From contig JAKAYS010000012.1 in NCBI GenBank assembly GCA_021826695.1, positions 1 through 37,302 of the forward strand: a stretch of 37,302 nt of DNA, given 5' to 3'. The stretch comes from Acidobacteriota bacterium. GTDB lineage: Bacteria > Acidobacteriota > Terriglobia > Terriglobales > Acidobacteriaceae. This document shows positions 1 through 8,849 of the stretch, piece after piece; position 1 is the first letter of the stretch; each line of letters begins with the position of its first letter. The position numbers and the translations under genes were made by a program. A model generated the notes under the pieces. That model was not told the DNA's origin, searched no databases, and saw nothing but the letters and a program-made list of their open reading frames with translations.

Positions 1-1
1 A

Positions 2-2482
2 GAAGTGCTGGAGTCGGGGGACCTGCGCATCGAATATCGCAACGGAGAGTTCTGTCTGTTTTACGGCGAAACGAACCTGCCCCTCAATCCGCGCCAGATA
101 AAGGTCTTGCTTCGCCACCGCTGGAAGGAATTGACAGAAGATGCTGGCATCGATGCGTCGATACGTCTGGAATACGAAAGCATACTTTTTCTTCTGGATC
201 ATATCCCGGGGTACCGGCAGGCGGGCGCGGAGGCGCGGCTGGATCGCGAGCGCGAAACTGCAATAGCCACCAGGCGATTGACGCAGGTGATTCAGTCGAG
301 TCCCGCGCTACGCAAACATTTAGAAAGGGTGATTCGGGAATTCAACGGTGAACCTGGCAAACCGGAATCCTTCGATCTATTGCATGCTTTGTTGGAGCAG
401 CAGCCATACAGACTTTCGTATTGGCGCACAGCCATGCAGGAGATCAATTACCGACGCTTTTTCGATGTCAACGATCTCATCGGCTTGCGGATGGAATACC
501 AGCCGCTCTTCCAGGCGGCCCATGCCAAACTGATTGAACTGGTGAAGAAAGGCTACATCGACGGTATTCGTTTGGACCATATCGATGGCCTTTTGGATCC
601 GCAACAGTATCTGTTGCAATTACGGGAAGCGACTTCCGATACAGAAGGACATTTATATCTGATCGTGGAAAAAATTCTCGCTCGTCAGGAGTGGCTTAAC
701 GCGGAGTGGCCTGTCGATGGCGCGACCGGTTATGAATTTCTGGCCCTTTTGAATGGCCTGTGGGTCGAGGAAAAAAACCTTTCTGAGATCGACCGCATTT
801 ATCGCCGTTTCCGTGGACAGACCCATCCTGACCGGGATGTGGTCTACGTTGCGAAGAGATTGATCACTGCTACTTCGATGGCAAGTGAATTGAACGTTCT
901 CGCCCACGAGCTGAACCAGCTTTCCGAACAAAGCCGCCTTAGTCGCGACTTTACATTGGACGGCTTGCAGGAAGCGTTACGCGAAGTAGTCGCCTGCTTT
1001 CCTGTCTATCGAACTTACATTTCCGAACGAGGATTCAGTTCGACGGATGAAATGGCCATCAATGAAGCGATCGGTCAGGCAAGGCGGCGCAATCCCAGTC
1101 TCGATTACTCAATATTCGAATTTATCCGCATGCATATTTGTCCTGTTCGACAGCCGGACGAGTCGGAAGAACACTTTGCCCAGCGTCTGCGCTTCGCCAT
1201 GAAGTTTCAGCAGTACACCAGCCCGGTGCAGGCCAAAGGAATGGAAGATACCGTATTTTATCGGCACAGTCCGCTGGCTTCTCTAAACGAAGTTGGCAGC
1301 GGCACGGGGCGCAGGGCCACCACACCGCAGGAATTTCATGATGCGAATATGCACAGGATGGAGCGCTGGCCGCATGCGATGTTGACCACCTCCACGCACG
1401 ACACAAAGCGTGGGGAAGACGCTCGGATGCGCATCCATGTGTTGACGGAGATTCCAGATGAGTGGCGGTCGAACCTGTTGCAGTGGTCGCATGGCAATGA
1501 GAGTGCGAAGACCATGGTGAACGGTCAGTTGGCGCCGGACCGGGGAGACGAATACCTTTTCTATCAGAATTTGCTTGGAATGTGGCCTCCGCATCACGCC
1601 GCTGCGGATGAGGAAACTGTCAGCCGAATCAAAGAATTTATGAATAAGGCGCTGAAGGAAGCGAAGGTGCACACGAGCTGGATCAATCCGTCGAATGAGT
1701 ATGATGCCGCAGTCGAAAAGTTTGTGGAAGAGACCCTGCGGGGTGAACGCTCGGCTGAGTTTCTCGCATCGTTCATTCCTTTTGCGGAACGCGTCGCGGT
1801 GCTCGGTGCCTGGGGTTCGATTTCACAAATGGCCTTGAAGGTGACAAGTCCCGGGGTCGTCGATACGTACCAGGGAGGCGAGTTGTGGGACCTGAATCTT
1901 GTCGATCCAGACAATCGTCGGCCTGTCGACTACGCGACACGACAGCATAGCTTACAGCACTTAAGGAAGCGCATGGCAGGCTCGACTGTTAGTCCAGAGA
2001 TACGCGCCAGCACGATTGCCGACCTGCGTCGAGAATGGTGGAGCGGCGATTGGAAGTTGTGGTATCTCCATAGGGGGCTCGCTCTGCGCGCGCGCGAGCC
2101 GGAACTATTCGCTCGCGGAAGTTATCAGCCGTTGCGCGTCGAGGGCCCGGCCGCCGACCATTTCGTGGCATTTGCCCGTGAATACGAAGGCAAGACGATA
2201 TTAACCATTGCTCTGCGCTGGTTTGCTTCATTGGTCCCCGCTTCTGCCTCGCTTGATGATCTGCGGATGCTTCTTCGGGAGACGTGGATTGAAATTCCTG
2301 CTCTAGCAGGAAACGTAGGCGCGGACGCGCGCCAGTTGACCAATGTTCTAACCGGGACGGCAGTCGATATTTTCCGCGAACGTGGAATATCGCGGTTGCA
2401 TGCAGATAAGGCTTTAGGTGCGCTGCCTGCCGTGTGGTTGACCAGCAACATCGCAAACGTTTCGCTGGATGACGGTCCGTAG
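2..2482 (+). CDS. treY: Malto-oligosyltrehalose synthase, 3' part (N-terminus outside window)
   Basis: Maltooligosyl trehalose synthase (GH13 family) converts the reducing-end alpha-1,4 bond of maltodextrins into the alpha,alpha-1,1 bond of trehalose; TreZ then releases trehalose. About 826 residues are visible. The frame is open to the left edge, and the first visible residues (EVLESGDL) correspond to an internal TreY segment, so the true start lies upstream. Counting from the GTG at position 5, the RRFFDVNDLIGLR segment is near residues 150-162. GIRLDHIDGL carries the probable nucleophile Asp191, LIVEKIL the probable acid/base Glu222, and HDTKRGED lies near residue 465. These are hallmark TreY motifs. 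No frameshift is seen. It converges on the next gene with only 17 bp between stop codons. treZ and other trehalose genes would be expected upstream. Family identity is confident; the start cannot be judged. Confidence 0.93.
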   Translation, partial: EVLESGDLRIEYRNGEFCLFYGETNLPLNPRQIKVLLRHRWKELTEDAGIDASIRLEYESILFLLDHIPGYRQAGAEARLDRERETAIATRRLTQVIQSSPALRKHLERVIREFNGEPGKPESFDLLHALLEQQPYRLSYWRTAMQEINYRRFFDVNDLIGLRMEYQPLFQAAHAKLIELVKKGYIDGIRLDHIDGLLDPQQYLLQLREATSDTEGHLYLIVEKILARQEWLNAEWPVDGATGYEFLALLNGLWVEEKNLSEIDRIYRRFRGQTHPDRDVVYVAKRLITATSMASELNVLAHELNQLSEQSRLSRDFTLDGLQEALREVVACFPVYRTYISERGFSSTDEMAINEAIGQARRRNPSLDYSIFEFIRMHICPVRQPDESEEHFAQRLRFAMKFQQYTSPVQAKGMEDTVFYRHSPLASLNEVGSGTGRRATTPQEFHDANMHRMERWPHAMLTTSTHDTKRGEDARMRIHVLTEIPDEWRSNLLQWSHGNESAKTMVNGQLAPDRGDEYLFYQNLLGMWPPHHAAADEETVSRIKEFMNKALKEAKVHTSWINPSNEYDAAVEKFVEETLRGERSAEFLASFIPFAERVAVLGAWGSISQMALKVTSPGVVDTYQGGELWDLNLVDPDNRRPVDYATRQHSLQHLRKRMAGSTVSPEIRASTIADLRREWWSGDWKLWYLHRGLALRAREPELFARGSYQPLRVEGPAADHFVAFAREYEGKTILTIALRWFASLVPASASLDDLRMLLRETWIEIPALAGNVGADARQLTNVLTGTAVDIFRERGISRLHADKALGALPAVWLTSNIANVSLDDGP

Positions 2483-2499
2483 AGGTATATTGCAAGGTT

Positions 2500-3942
2500 T
2501 CAAAGTGCTTCGGAGATATCGGAATCTGGCCGGAACCCAACCATTTGCATTGCATTCGGAATTTCCATATTTCGCATGAAGTAGTTCCACACAAAGCCCG
2601 TGCGCAGGTTCTCCGCCATCAGCACGCTGATACCGAGATCGATGCCCAGTTGGTCTTCCGCGAACCAGTTCGACTGCGGCTGAAAGGCATCGACAAACCC
2701 GTAGCGCGTCCAGGCCTTCTCGCCATACGTCTGGCGAATGGAGAGCAGGACATGCGCGCATTCGGAAGGGAGAAATATCAGCGACCCACCCGCCGCGCAA
2801 GGCACGATGGTCCCGTCGATGCCCCCAAATTTCGGAGGACCTCCCCAGACGCGATACCCGGTTGGCGATTCGGAGGCCGTGATCCCCCACAAGTTTTGGT
2901 CCATCCAGGGAAACTGGCGACCCAGCGTCAGGCAGAAAAGTTGATGGGCGCGTGTAGCTGCAATCGAGTTGACGAAATAGTTTGCGTGCGTGTCGCGCAG
3001 ATTGCGAAAATCGCACCATGCATGTGCGTACTGATGGATAAATAGCGGAGCCACGCCGCTGATGTATTCGATGCCGCCAAATTCCACAATCGGGCGGTGG
3101 ACAGCGTTCCAGGACCTGGCCGGGACCGCGTTTCGCGGCGCGCCAATGGCCATCAGCAGCATGGTAAGCATCTCGGCATACACGTCCCAGCGATATTTGA
3201 TGAAGCCGTTTTCCGGCGTCCAGCCCATCGACAGGGTGTCGCTGCCATTCAGCATCCAGTGCCAGTCGACGCGCTCGTAGAGCGTAGTCGCCAGCGCCTG
3301 GATACGCAGGTTCCCTTCAAAGAATTTGCGGCACGTCAGGATGCCGCAGAGCAGCAGGGAAGTGTCGATTGAAGAAAGTTCCGATCCAAAAAGGCGCTCG
3401 CCGCTTTCAATATCTAGAAAGTGATATAGGAACCCGTGGACGTGGGGACACTCTTCCAACAGGAATGCAAGCGTGGTTTCGACCCGCTGTTCGCAGGCGG
3501 CCAGCGGTAAATAACTACGATGGGCCGCGATACATAAGGCTGTCAGGCCAAAACCGGTTGCGGCGATGCTGGCGACGCGGCTGTCCGAGCGGCCTACCGT
3601 AGGAGCATGGTCGCGCACCAGGCCGGTCTGCGGATGCGCCTGCTCATAGAAATACGCCACGCCGCGCCCTTCCATATCGTCCAGCAACAGGTCCACTACA
3701 TTGGAAATCTGAGTGAGAGGGCGATTGATAAATTGCCCCGGAAGGTGGGGATATTTTTTCGCTACGACGCTTTCCGGTGTCGGCGTCTTCTCTTCCACCG
3801 GCGGAGCTGGTTGATTCGGTGTCGGGGCCTGAGACGGATACTGCGTCTGGGCCAGAGCGGGAATCCCAAAGGCAAGACCAGCGGCTGCAGATGCACCAAC
3901 ACGGCGTATCAAATCGCGGCGGGTAACGTTTTTGTCTTTCAA
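2500..3942 (-). CDS. Tat-exported glycoamylase-fold (PF10091/COG5368-like) protein
   Basis: A 480-residue protein with a twin-arginine signal: TRRDLIRR at residues 7-14, a short hydrophobic stretch (AAAGLAFGIPALA) and a likely cleavage near residue 32, followed by a Pro/Gln/Thr-rich linker to about residue 60. The rest looks like the (alpha/alpha)6 glycoamylase domain, with WGITASESPTGY, FGGIDGTIVPCAAGGSLIFLP and a C-terminal SWFAEDQLGID-like segment (here NWFAEDQLGID). Known members of this fold include bacterial beta-1,2-glucanases and a domain of cyclic beta-1,2-glucan synthases, so a periplasmic glycan hydrolase is plausible, but the substrate is unknown. The start is a TTG at 3942: the Tat motif begins six codons later, and an in-frame stop lies a short way upstream without an ATG between. 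A GAGGG lies about 12 nt upstream of the TTG. pdhB ends 203 bp upstream on the same strand, and treY converges from the other side. Confidence 0.75.
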   Translation of the reverse strand: MKDKNVTRRDLIRRVGASAAAGLAFGIPALAQTQYPSQAPTPNQPAPPVEEKTPTPESVVAKKYPHLPGQFINRPLTQISNVVDLLLDDMEGRGVAYFYEQAHPQTGLVRDHAPTVGRSDSRVASIAATGFGLTALCIAAHRSYLPLAACEQRVETTLAFLLEECPHVHGFLYHFLDIESGERLFGSELSSIDTSLLLCGILTCRKFFEGNLRIQALATTLYERVDWHWMLNGSDTLSMGWTPENGFIKYRWDVYAEMLTMLLMAIGAPRNAVPARSWNAVHRPIVEFGGIEYISGVAPLFIHQYAHAWCDFRNLRDTHANYFVNSIAATRAHQLFCLTLGRQFPWMDQNLWGITASESPTGYRVWGGPPKFGGIDGTIVPCAAGGSLIFLPSECAHVLLSIRQTYGEKAWTRYGFVDAFQPQSNWFAEDQLGIDLGISVLMAENLRTGFVWNYFMRNMEIPNAMQMVGFRPDSDISEAL

Positions 3943-4145
3943 TGCGGAGAGGACCCTCGCCAGTGGAGTTTACGGTAGCTCCCATTCTGTTTCAAGGTGA
4001 ATGAGTTGCTACCAATGCTTAGACACGCAACTGCGGCAAAAGGAGCAAGGAATGATGGTTCATTTACAGGTTATCCAAGCAGTCTGGATGGTTTAAAGTT
4101 GTGGGGCGCCGCGTGAAAGCCCTGCGTAAAAATTACCGAGTACCA

Positions 4146-5138
4146 CTAATATTGCAGAACGCGGTGCAACGCATCGACGATTTTGGCGACATTCGGCATA
4201 TAGAACTGCTCCAGCGGCTCGGCAGCCGGAATTGCCGGTACGTCCGGGGCCGAGACACGCACGATCGGCGCGTCCAGGCAATCGAACGCCTGTTCCGCAA
4301 CGGTTGCCGAAATCTCTGAACCGATGCCCAATGTGCGATGGTCCTCCTGGACAATACATAGTCGTCCCGTGCGCGAGACAGATTCGAGGATCGTATCGTG
4401 GTCGAGCGGATTCAATACGCGCAGGTCGATGACCTCAATGCTGGCCCCGTTTTCTTCTGCCAACTGGTCTGCCGCCTGTAGCGCCAGTTGAAGCATAAAG
4501 CCGTAGGTCACGATGGTTGCGTCCTTGCCAGGACGACGAATTGCGCAATGAAAGAGGTCAGCCAGGAGGTCGTCGCCTTCCGGCAAATCTTCCTTGATCG
4601 CCGGCCAGCGGTAAAGTTTCTTGTGCTCGAAATAAATGACAGGATCATCCTGGCGAATACTGGCCTTCAGCATGCCTTTGGCATCGCTCACGGTGGCGGG
4701 CGCCACGACCATCAGGCCCGGTTCGTGGGCGAACCAGGTCGTGTTCGTCTGGCTGTGATACAAGCCGCCGCCGGTGCCGCCGCCGTAACAGACGCGAAGA
4801 GTGATGGGGCAGGTTTGCGAGCCGCCGGAGCGATACCGCAGCTTGGCTGCCTGCTGCGTGATGGCATCCATGGCTGGCGTAATGAAATCCACAAATTGGA
4901 TCTCCGGGACGGGCCGTAGGCCAGCCATCGCCGCTCCAATCGAAGCGCTGACAATGATCCCTTCCGCCAGGGGAGAATCGATGACGCGATCGGCCCCAAA
5001 TTCCTCCAGCAGCCCCTTTGTGGCGCCGAAAGCGCCGCCGAAGACACCGATGTCTTCCCCAATAAGGAAAACGCCCGGATCGCGTCGCATCTCTTCTGTA
5101 AGCGCCGCGTTGATTGCATCCAAATAGGTGACCGACAT
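4146..5138 (-). CDS. pdhB: 2-oxoacid dehydrogenase E1 component, beta subunit
   Basis: 330 residues, the usual length of the beta subunit of heterotetrameric E1 (pyruvate, acetoin or branched-chain 2-oxoacid dehydrogenase). It forms the thiamine-diphosphate active site together with the alpha subunit. Characteristic segments are GEDIGVFGGAFGATKGL near residues 27-43, SPLAEGIIVSASIGAAMAGLRPVPEIQF near 55-82, and the C-terminal transketolase domain ending in VSAPDVPAIPAAEPLEQFYMPN. The gene follows the alpha subunit with a 32-bp gap, so the two are surely cotranscribed. No lipoyl E2 or E3 gene is in the window. Beta subunits of pyruvate-, acetoin- and branched-chain-specific enzymes are hard to separate by eye, so the substrate is not assigned beyond the family. 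The ribosome binding site before the ATG at 5138 is weak, which would fit coupling to pdhA. Confidence 0.88.
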   Translation of the reverse strand: MSVTYLDAINAALTEEMRRDPGVFLIGEDIGVFGGAFGATKGLLEEFGADRVIDSPLAEGIIVSASIGAAMAGLRPVPEIQFVDFITPAMDAITQQAAKLRYRSGGSQTCPITLRVCYGGGTGGGLYHSQTNTTWFAHEPGLMVVAPATVSDAKGMLKASIRQDDPVIYFEHKKLYRWPAIKEDLPEGDDLLADLFHCAIRRPGKDATIVTYGFMLQLALQAADQLAEENGASIEVIDLRVLNPLDHDTILESVSRTGRLCIVQEDHRTLGIGSEISATVAEQAFDCLDAPIVRVSAPDVPAIPAAEPLEQFYMPNVAKIVDALHRVLQY

Positions 5139-5170
5139 AATTTTTTATCGTCTCAATGTGTTGTGGATTG

Positions 5171-6253
5171 TTAAAACTGGGGCGAATAAATTTTGCGATT
5201 CAATTCACGCTCGCGGATGTCGAATGAATAAAGATAATCCAGGCACTCGATGGGCTCAGGCTGCGGCGCTTTCTCTGCGACCTCCACGGCTGCATCCAGT
5301 TCCTTGGCGAATTCATCCGTAATCTGCTGTTTCCAGTCTGGCGTGAAAAGTTTTTTCGCAGACAGGTAACGCTCCATCGCCGCGATCGGGTCTTTTGCTT
5401 TCCACTCTTCCACTTCTTCCGCGGTGCGGTACTTTGCGGGATCGATTTCAGAGTGTCCATACCAGCGGTAGGTTTTCGCTTCAATCAGCGTTGGCCCGCC
5501 GCCGCTGCGAGCTCGCTCAATGGCTTCCTGCGCGACGCGATAGACCGCGACCACATCATTGCCGTCTACAGTAATTCCGGGAAATCCATAGCCGATGGCT
5601 TTCAGACTTATGTCCTCTACCTTGGTCTGAAGCTTGACGGACACAGACTCCGCCCATAAATTGTTTTGGCAGATGTAGACGATGGGCAGGTTGCGCACGC
5701 CGGCAAAATTCAGCGCCTCATGCCAGAAGCCCAGAGATGTCGAGCCTTCGCCGGAAAAAGCGACCACGACGTTGTCGTTCTTTTTCATCTGGTTGGCCAG
5801 CGCGATTCCCGTCCCAATATTCAGTTGCGCTGCAATGGTGGAGGAGGGAGTGATGATGTTGAGCGGCGCATATCCGCAATGGGCGGGCGCCGAGCGGCCT
5901 TTGTCCGGGCTGGTGCTGCGTCCGTAAAGCTGGCTGAACATGGCCGTAAGCGGAACGCCCTTGATGAAATTCGCAATAAAGTCGCGGTGGGATGGGGCAA
6001 TGGCATCTTCGGGACGAAGGTCTACAGTGGAACCGACGGCTGTCGCTTCCTGGCCCACAGCCGCGTAGTAGTTGCCCTTGAACCGCGCCTGCTTCTTCAG
6101 GATGCGCGCGCGCTCTTCTAAAAGACGGCACTTCAGCATAGTGCTGTAGAGCTGCTTGAGTTTGTCGTTGCCAATCAGGGCGTTGTCGCTGTTCGCGCTG
6201 CCGTGGTTTATGCTGGCCGCAGCGGCGACCGGTTCCTTTACCTTGGTTGCCAT
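5171..6253 (-). CDS. pdhA: 2-oxoacid dehydrogenase E1 component, alpha subunit
   Basis: 360 residues. It binds thiamine diphosphate: the cofactor motif starts at GEG (168-170) and ends about 30 residues later with the NN pair at 197-198. It also has the HRDFIANFIKG and TSPDKGRSAPAHCGY segments of the family. It decarboxylates a 2-oxoacid and passes the acyl group to a lipoyl E2. About 25 N-terminal residues are Ala/Ser-rich and probably disordered. The ATG at 6253 is preceded by a GAGGGAAG stretch about 9 nt upstream. It is the first gene of a two-gene operon with pdhB. Substrate choice (pyruvate, acetoin or branched-chain) is unresolved. The orphan arrangement without E2/E3 is common for acetoin/branched-chain-like E1 pairs, but these must use an E2 encoded elsewhere. 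Confidence 0.88.
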   Translation of the reverse strand: MATKVKEPVAAAASINHGSANSDNALIGNDKLKQLYSTMLKCRLLEERARILKKQARFKGNYYAAVGQEATAVGSTVDLRPEDAIAPSHRDFIANFIKGVPLTAMFSQLYGRSTSPDKGRSAPAHCGYAPLNIITPSSTIAAQLNIGTGIALANQMKKNDNVVVAFSGEGSTSLGFWHEALNFAGVRNLPIVYICQNNLWAESVSVKLQTKVEDISLKAIGYGFPGITVDGNDVVAVYRVAQEAIERARSGGGPTLIEAKTYRWYGHSEIDPAKYRTAEEVEEWKAKDPIAAMERYLSAKKLFTPDWKQQITDEFAKELDAAVEVAEKAPQPEPIECLDYLYSFDIRERELNRKIYSPQF

Positions 6254-6569
6254 TTCCGGTTCTTCCCTCGCAAAGTCATTGTATCGCAGAGAATCGTGGC
6301 ATTTGTGCTACTGGAACGACAGGTCTGGGCAACAGATTGCGTTGTCCGCCCTTCTGTCCTTTTCACATGTTCGACGATTTCAACATTTCTGTGCAAGACC
6401 CTGTGAATATCGTGGTGATAGTTGCTTTGAAGTACGCTGTTTTCCGGCGTTTTTACCGCTCTGCACCATATTTGCTGCGCATGACGGGGCCAACCTGTTT
6501 CTGTATATATCATCTGGGCTTTGGTTCATGCTCATCCAACCAGAATCATCTGGCGAGGACCTTCTTCAA
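6254..6569. other. 316-bp intergenic region upstream of pdhAB
   Basis: This stretch lies between the pdhA start and the argJ stop, both on the minus strand, so it should hold the pdhAB promoter and leader. I found no convincing -35/-10 pair. A TACAAT-like hexamer on the minus strand (6278-6283) has no good -35 partner. There is no terminator hairpin with a T-tract for argJ, no RNA gene and no repeat that I can recognise. ORFs here on the plus strand look like chance readings. Confidence 0.4.
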
Positions 6570-7811
6570 TCAGGTGGAATACTCTGCGTTCACGTGAACA
6601 TACTCCGCCGTCAGATCGCAGGCAAGGAAATGACATGTTGCGTTGCCCAGCCCTAATTCCACGCGAACCGGGACAGTTCGTTCCAACATAGCTCGATGCA
6701 CACGATTCTTGTCGAAGTCCGCAGCAACCTGACCATGGCGGCAGACGGGCAGACCTCCGATCCAGACCGAGACCTTGGCCGGATCGAATGCCGCACCCGC
6801 GTATCCGGCGGCAGCCAGAATGCGCCCCCAGTTTGGATCGCATCCGGCAAACGCCGTCTTGACCAGCGGCGACTGTGCAATGCTGCGCGCAATGCGCTTG
6901 GCGTCCTCCGCAGTCGAAGCGCCTTCGATGGCAAGCTCGATCACATGGCCCACGCCTTCGCCGTCTTCGACAATCTGTCGCGCCAGGGAAGCGCAAACTG
7001 TCTGGAGCGCCTCCGCGAAAGCGGCGGTCTCGCTCCCGTCCGACGAACTTGTCAATGCCACACCGCTGGCTCCGCTCGCAAGCAGCAGCACCGTGTCGTT
7101 GGTGGACGTATCGCCATCGATGGAAATGCAATTGAAGGTCGGCCCGATGGCCCGATTCAAAAAAATCTGTAGATCGTGGGCTGTAATTTTTGCGTCTGTG
7201 AAGAGATACACCAGCATGGTCGCGTGAGGGACCAATTGCGGCGCAATCATGCCTGCTCCCTTGGCCACGCCAAGAATCCGCACCGGGCGTCCACCGATGT
7301 CGAGCGTGACGCTGGCCATCTTGACGCGTGTGTCGGTGGTCATGATGGCTTCCGCGAATTGTTGAATGCGCGCAGGCGTGTCGCCCAGTTCGACTGCAAT
7401 TTGCGGCAGCGCCGAGATGAGTTTTTCTCCTGGCAATTGCACGCCGATGATGCCAGTCGAAGAAGGAAAGACCTGCTGCTCCGTGCATCCAAATTTTTTG
7501 GCGGCGGCCGTGCAGACCTCGCGGCAAACCTCGATGCCTGGCTCGCCGGTCGCACAGTTTGCATTCCCGGCATTGACTGCGAGGAAGCGGACCAGACCGC
7601 CGGATTGACGCAGATGCTCGCGCCCTACGATGACTGGAGCAGCGATGAGGCGATTGCTGGTGAAGACAGCCGCTGCCGTTGTTCCCTCCACGGCCAGCGC
7701 GCAGGCAAAATCCGGCTTGCCGCTGGGCTTGATGCCTGCGCGTACAGCTCCATAGCGGAATCCAGCGGGTTGGCAGATCGGGGGCAGCGGAGAAGTAGAT
7801 TCGTGAGACAT
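6570..7811 (-). CDS. argJ: Glutamate N-acetyltransferase / ornithine acetyltransferase (ArgJ)
   Basis: ArgJ transfers the acetyl group from N-acetylornithine to glutamate, which makes the arginine pathway cyclic; some members also use acetyl-CoA. With the start at 7811 the protein has 413 residues. This ATG has AAGGA 8 nt upstream, whereas an in-frame upstream start (7841) runs into the repeat element and has no such site. The self-cleavage nucleophile is Thr198 in the HATML motif, giving alpha (1-197) and beta (198-413) chains. The oxyanion-hole SSTGIIG is at 117-123, and KGAGMIAP precedes the cleavage site. It is on the same strand as the arg operon but separated from it by an oppositely oriented ABC ATPase, so it needs its own promoter. 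That promoter would lie in or beside the palindromic element at 7831-8001. Whether it is mono- or bifunctional cannot be told from sequence alone. Confidence 0.93.
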   Translation of the reverse strand: MSHESTSPLPPICQPAGFRYGAVRAGIKPSGKPDFACALAVEGTTAAAVFTSNRLIAAPVIVGREHLRQSGGLVRFLAVNAGNANCATGEPGIEVCREVCTAAAKKFGCTEQQVFPSSTGIIGVQLPGEKLISALPQIAVELGDTPARIQQFAEAIMTTDTRVKMASVTLDIGGRPVRILGVAKGAGMIAPQLVPHATMLVYLFTDAKITAHDLQIFLNRAIGPTFNCISIDGDTSTNDTVLLLASGASGVALTSSSDGSETAAFAEALQTVCASLARQIVEDGEGVGHVIELAIEGASTAEDAKRIARSIAQSPLVKTAFAGCDPNWGRILAAAGYAGAAFDPAKVSVWIGGLPVCRHGQVAADFDKNRVHRAMLERTVPVRVELGLGNATCHFLACDLTAEYVHVNAEYST

Positions 7812-7830
7812 TGCAATTATCCTTGTTCTA

Positions 7831-8001
7831 AGCAGATTCAAAGATACTGTGGTTGAAAAAAGCGCTCGTCATTCTGAGGTCGCCACGGCGACCGAAGAAT
7901 CCAGAGGGTGATAGTGGCGCTTACGAAACGTTAATTCGCTGGATACTTCTCTTCGCTGCGCTTCATTCAGAATGTCTCCCATTTAATATCCAATTACACA
8001 A
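7831..8001. repeat. Palindromic intergenic element, copy 1
   Basis: About 170 bp between the divergent argJ and ABC ATPase genes. The left 78 bp (from AGCAGATTCAAAGATACTGT through CGTCATTCTGAGGTCGCC to GAAGAATCCAGAG) match copy 2 at 21339 with roughly 11 differences. The element holds three nested inverted pairs: GGTCGCC/GGCGACC around one base (7879-7893), GAAGAATCCAG with CTGGATACTTC, and TCATTCTGA with TTCAGAATG near 7967. The right end trails into a CCAATTACACAAG tail comparable to the TACAC tails of copies 2 and 3. It is non-coding and may form a long cruciform or a structured RNA. It separates argJ from its likely promoter region. Confidence 0.8.
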
Positions 8002-8043
8002 GCTATCGATCCGCATTACATGTCGTACGTGTCGTAAACGGAG

Positions 8044-8832
8044 ATGAAGTTGGACTCACCATTGTTCCTCGAAATGAGAAATATTTCTGTCGCGCGCGGC
8101 GAGGCCATCGTGCTGCACGATGTATCGCTTCGGATTGGCCCGGAGGAGCACATCGCCATCCTGGGCCCGAATGGATGCGGCAAGTCCACGCTGATGCAGG
8201 CGCTTACCTGTCAACTCTATCCGCTGGTGCGCGATGGCTCGTACCTGCGCATCTTTGGCCGCGAGCGCTGGGACCTCACCGAGTTGCGCCAGCATTTGGG
8301 AGTTGTCGCCGCAGAACTGCCCGGCGAACGTACCCCGCACACGGCAGGTCGAGACGCCGTCATCTCCGGATTTTTTTCGAGTTCGACATTGTGGCCGAAT
8401 CTTCATGTCACTCCGCAGATGCGCCAGCGTGCCGATGAAATTCTGCATCTGCTGGAAGCCGAGCATCTTCGCGACAAGCCGGTCGGGCAAATGTCCGCAG
8501 GAGAAGTCAAACGTATTCTGATCGGTCGCGCGCTGGTACATCAGCCGCAAATTCTTTTGCTCGATGAGCCAACCAATGCGCTTGACCTGGCAGCGCAGTG
8601 GGAGCTGCGACATACTCTGCGAAGGTTGGCGCAGCAGGGGACCGGCATTCTTCTGATTACGCATCATCTTTCGGACATTCTGCCGGAAATCGATCGGGTG
8701 GTCATGATGAAGCACGGACGCATCGTCGCCGATGGCCCCAAGACGGAACTGCTGACCGCGCCGCGATTGCGGGAACTGTTCGGCGTGAACGTGGAACTGG
8801 CGGAGCGAAATGGTTTTTACCATGCTTGGTGA
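8044..8832 (+). CDS. ABC-type ATP-binding protein without a partner permease (COG1119/ModF-like)
   Basis: 262 residues and a single nucleotide-binding domain. Walker A is GPNGCGKST at residues 41-49, the signature is MSAGE at 150-154 (instead of LSGGQ), Walker B is ILLLDEPTNALD with Asp174-Glu175, and the switch His is 207 in ITHH. The SAGE/STGE type of signature is typical of the ModF/PhrA/YlmA group (COG1119), ATPases often found without a membrane subunit and of poorly defined function. No permease or binding protein is adjacent. GGAG touches the ATG at 8044, so the start is uncertain; an ATG at 8074 is an alternative that keeps all motifs. It converges on the last gene of the arg operon with a 17-bp gap, and sits between that operon and argJ on the opposite strand. 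Confidence 0.82.
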   Translation: MKLDSPLFLEMRNISVARGEAIVLHDVSLRIGPEEHIAILGPNGCGKSTLMQALTCQLYPLVRDGSYLRIFGRERWDLTELRQHLGVVAAELPGERTPHTAGRDAVISGFFSSSTLWPNLHVTPQMRQRADEILHLLEAEHLRDKPVGQMSAGEVKRILIGRALVHQPQILLLDEPTNALDLAAQWELRHTLRRLAQQGTGILLITHHLSDILPEIDRVVMMKHGRIVADGPKTELLTAPRLRELFGVNVELAERNGFYHAW

Positions 8833-8849
8833 GTGTCCAGAGAAACGAG

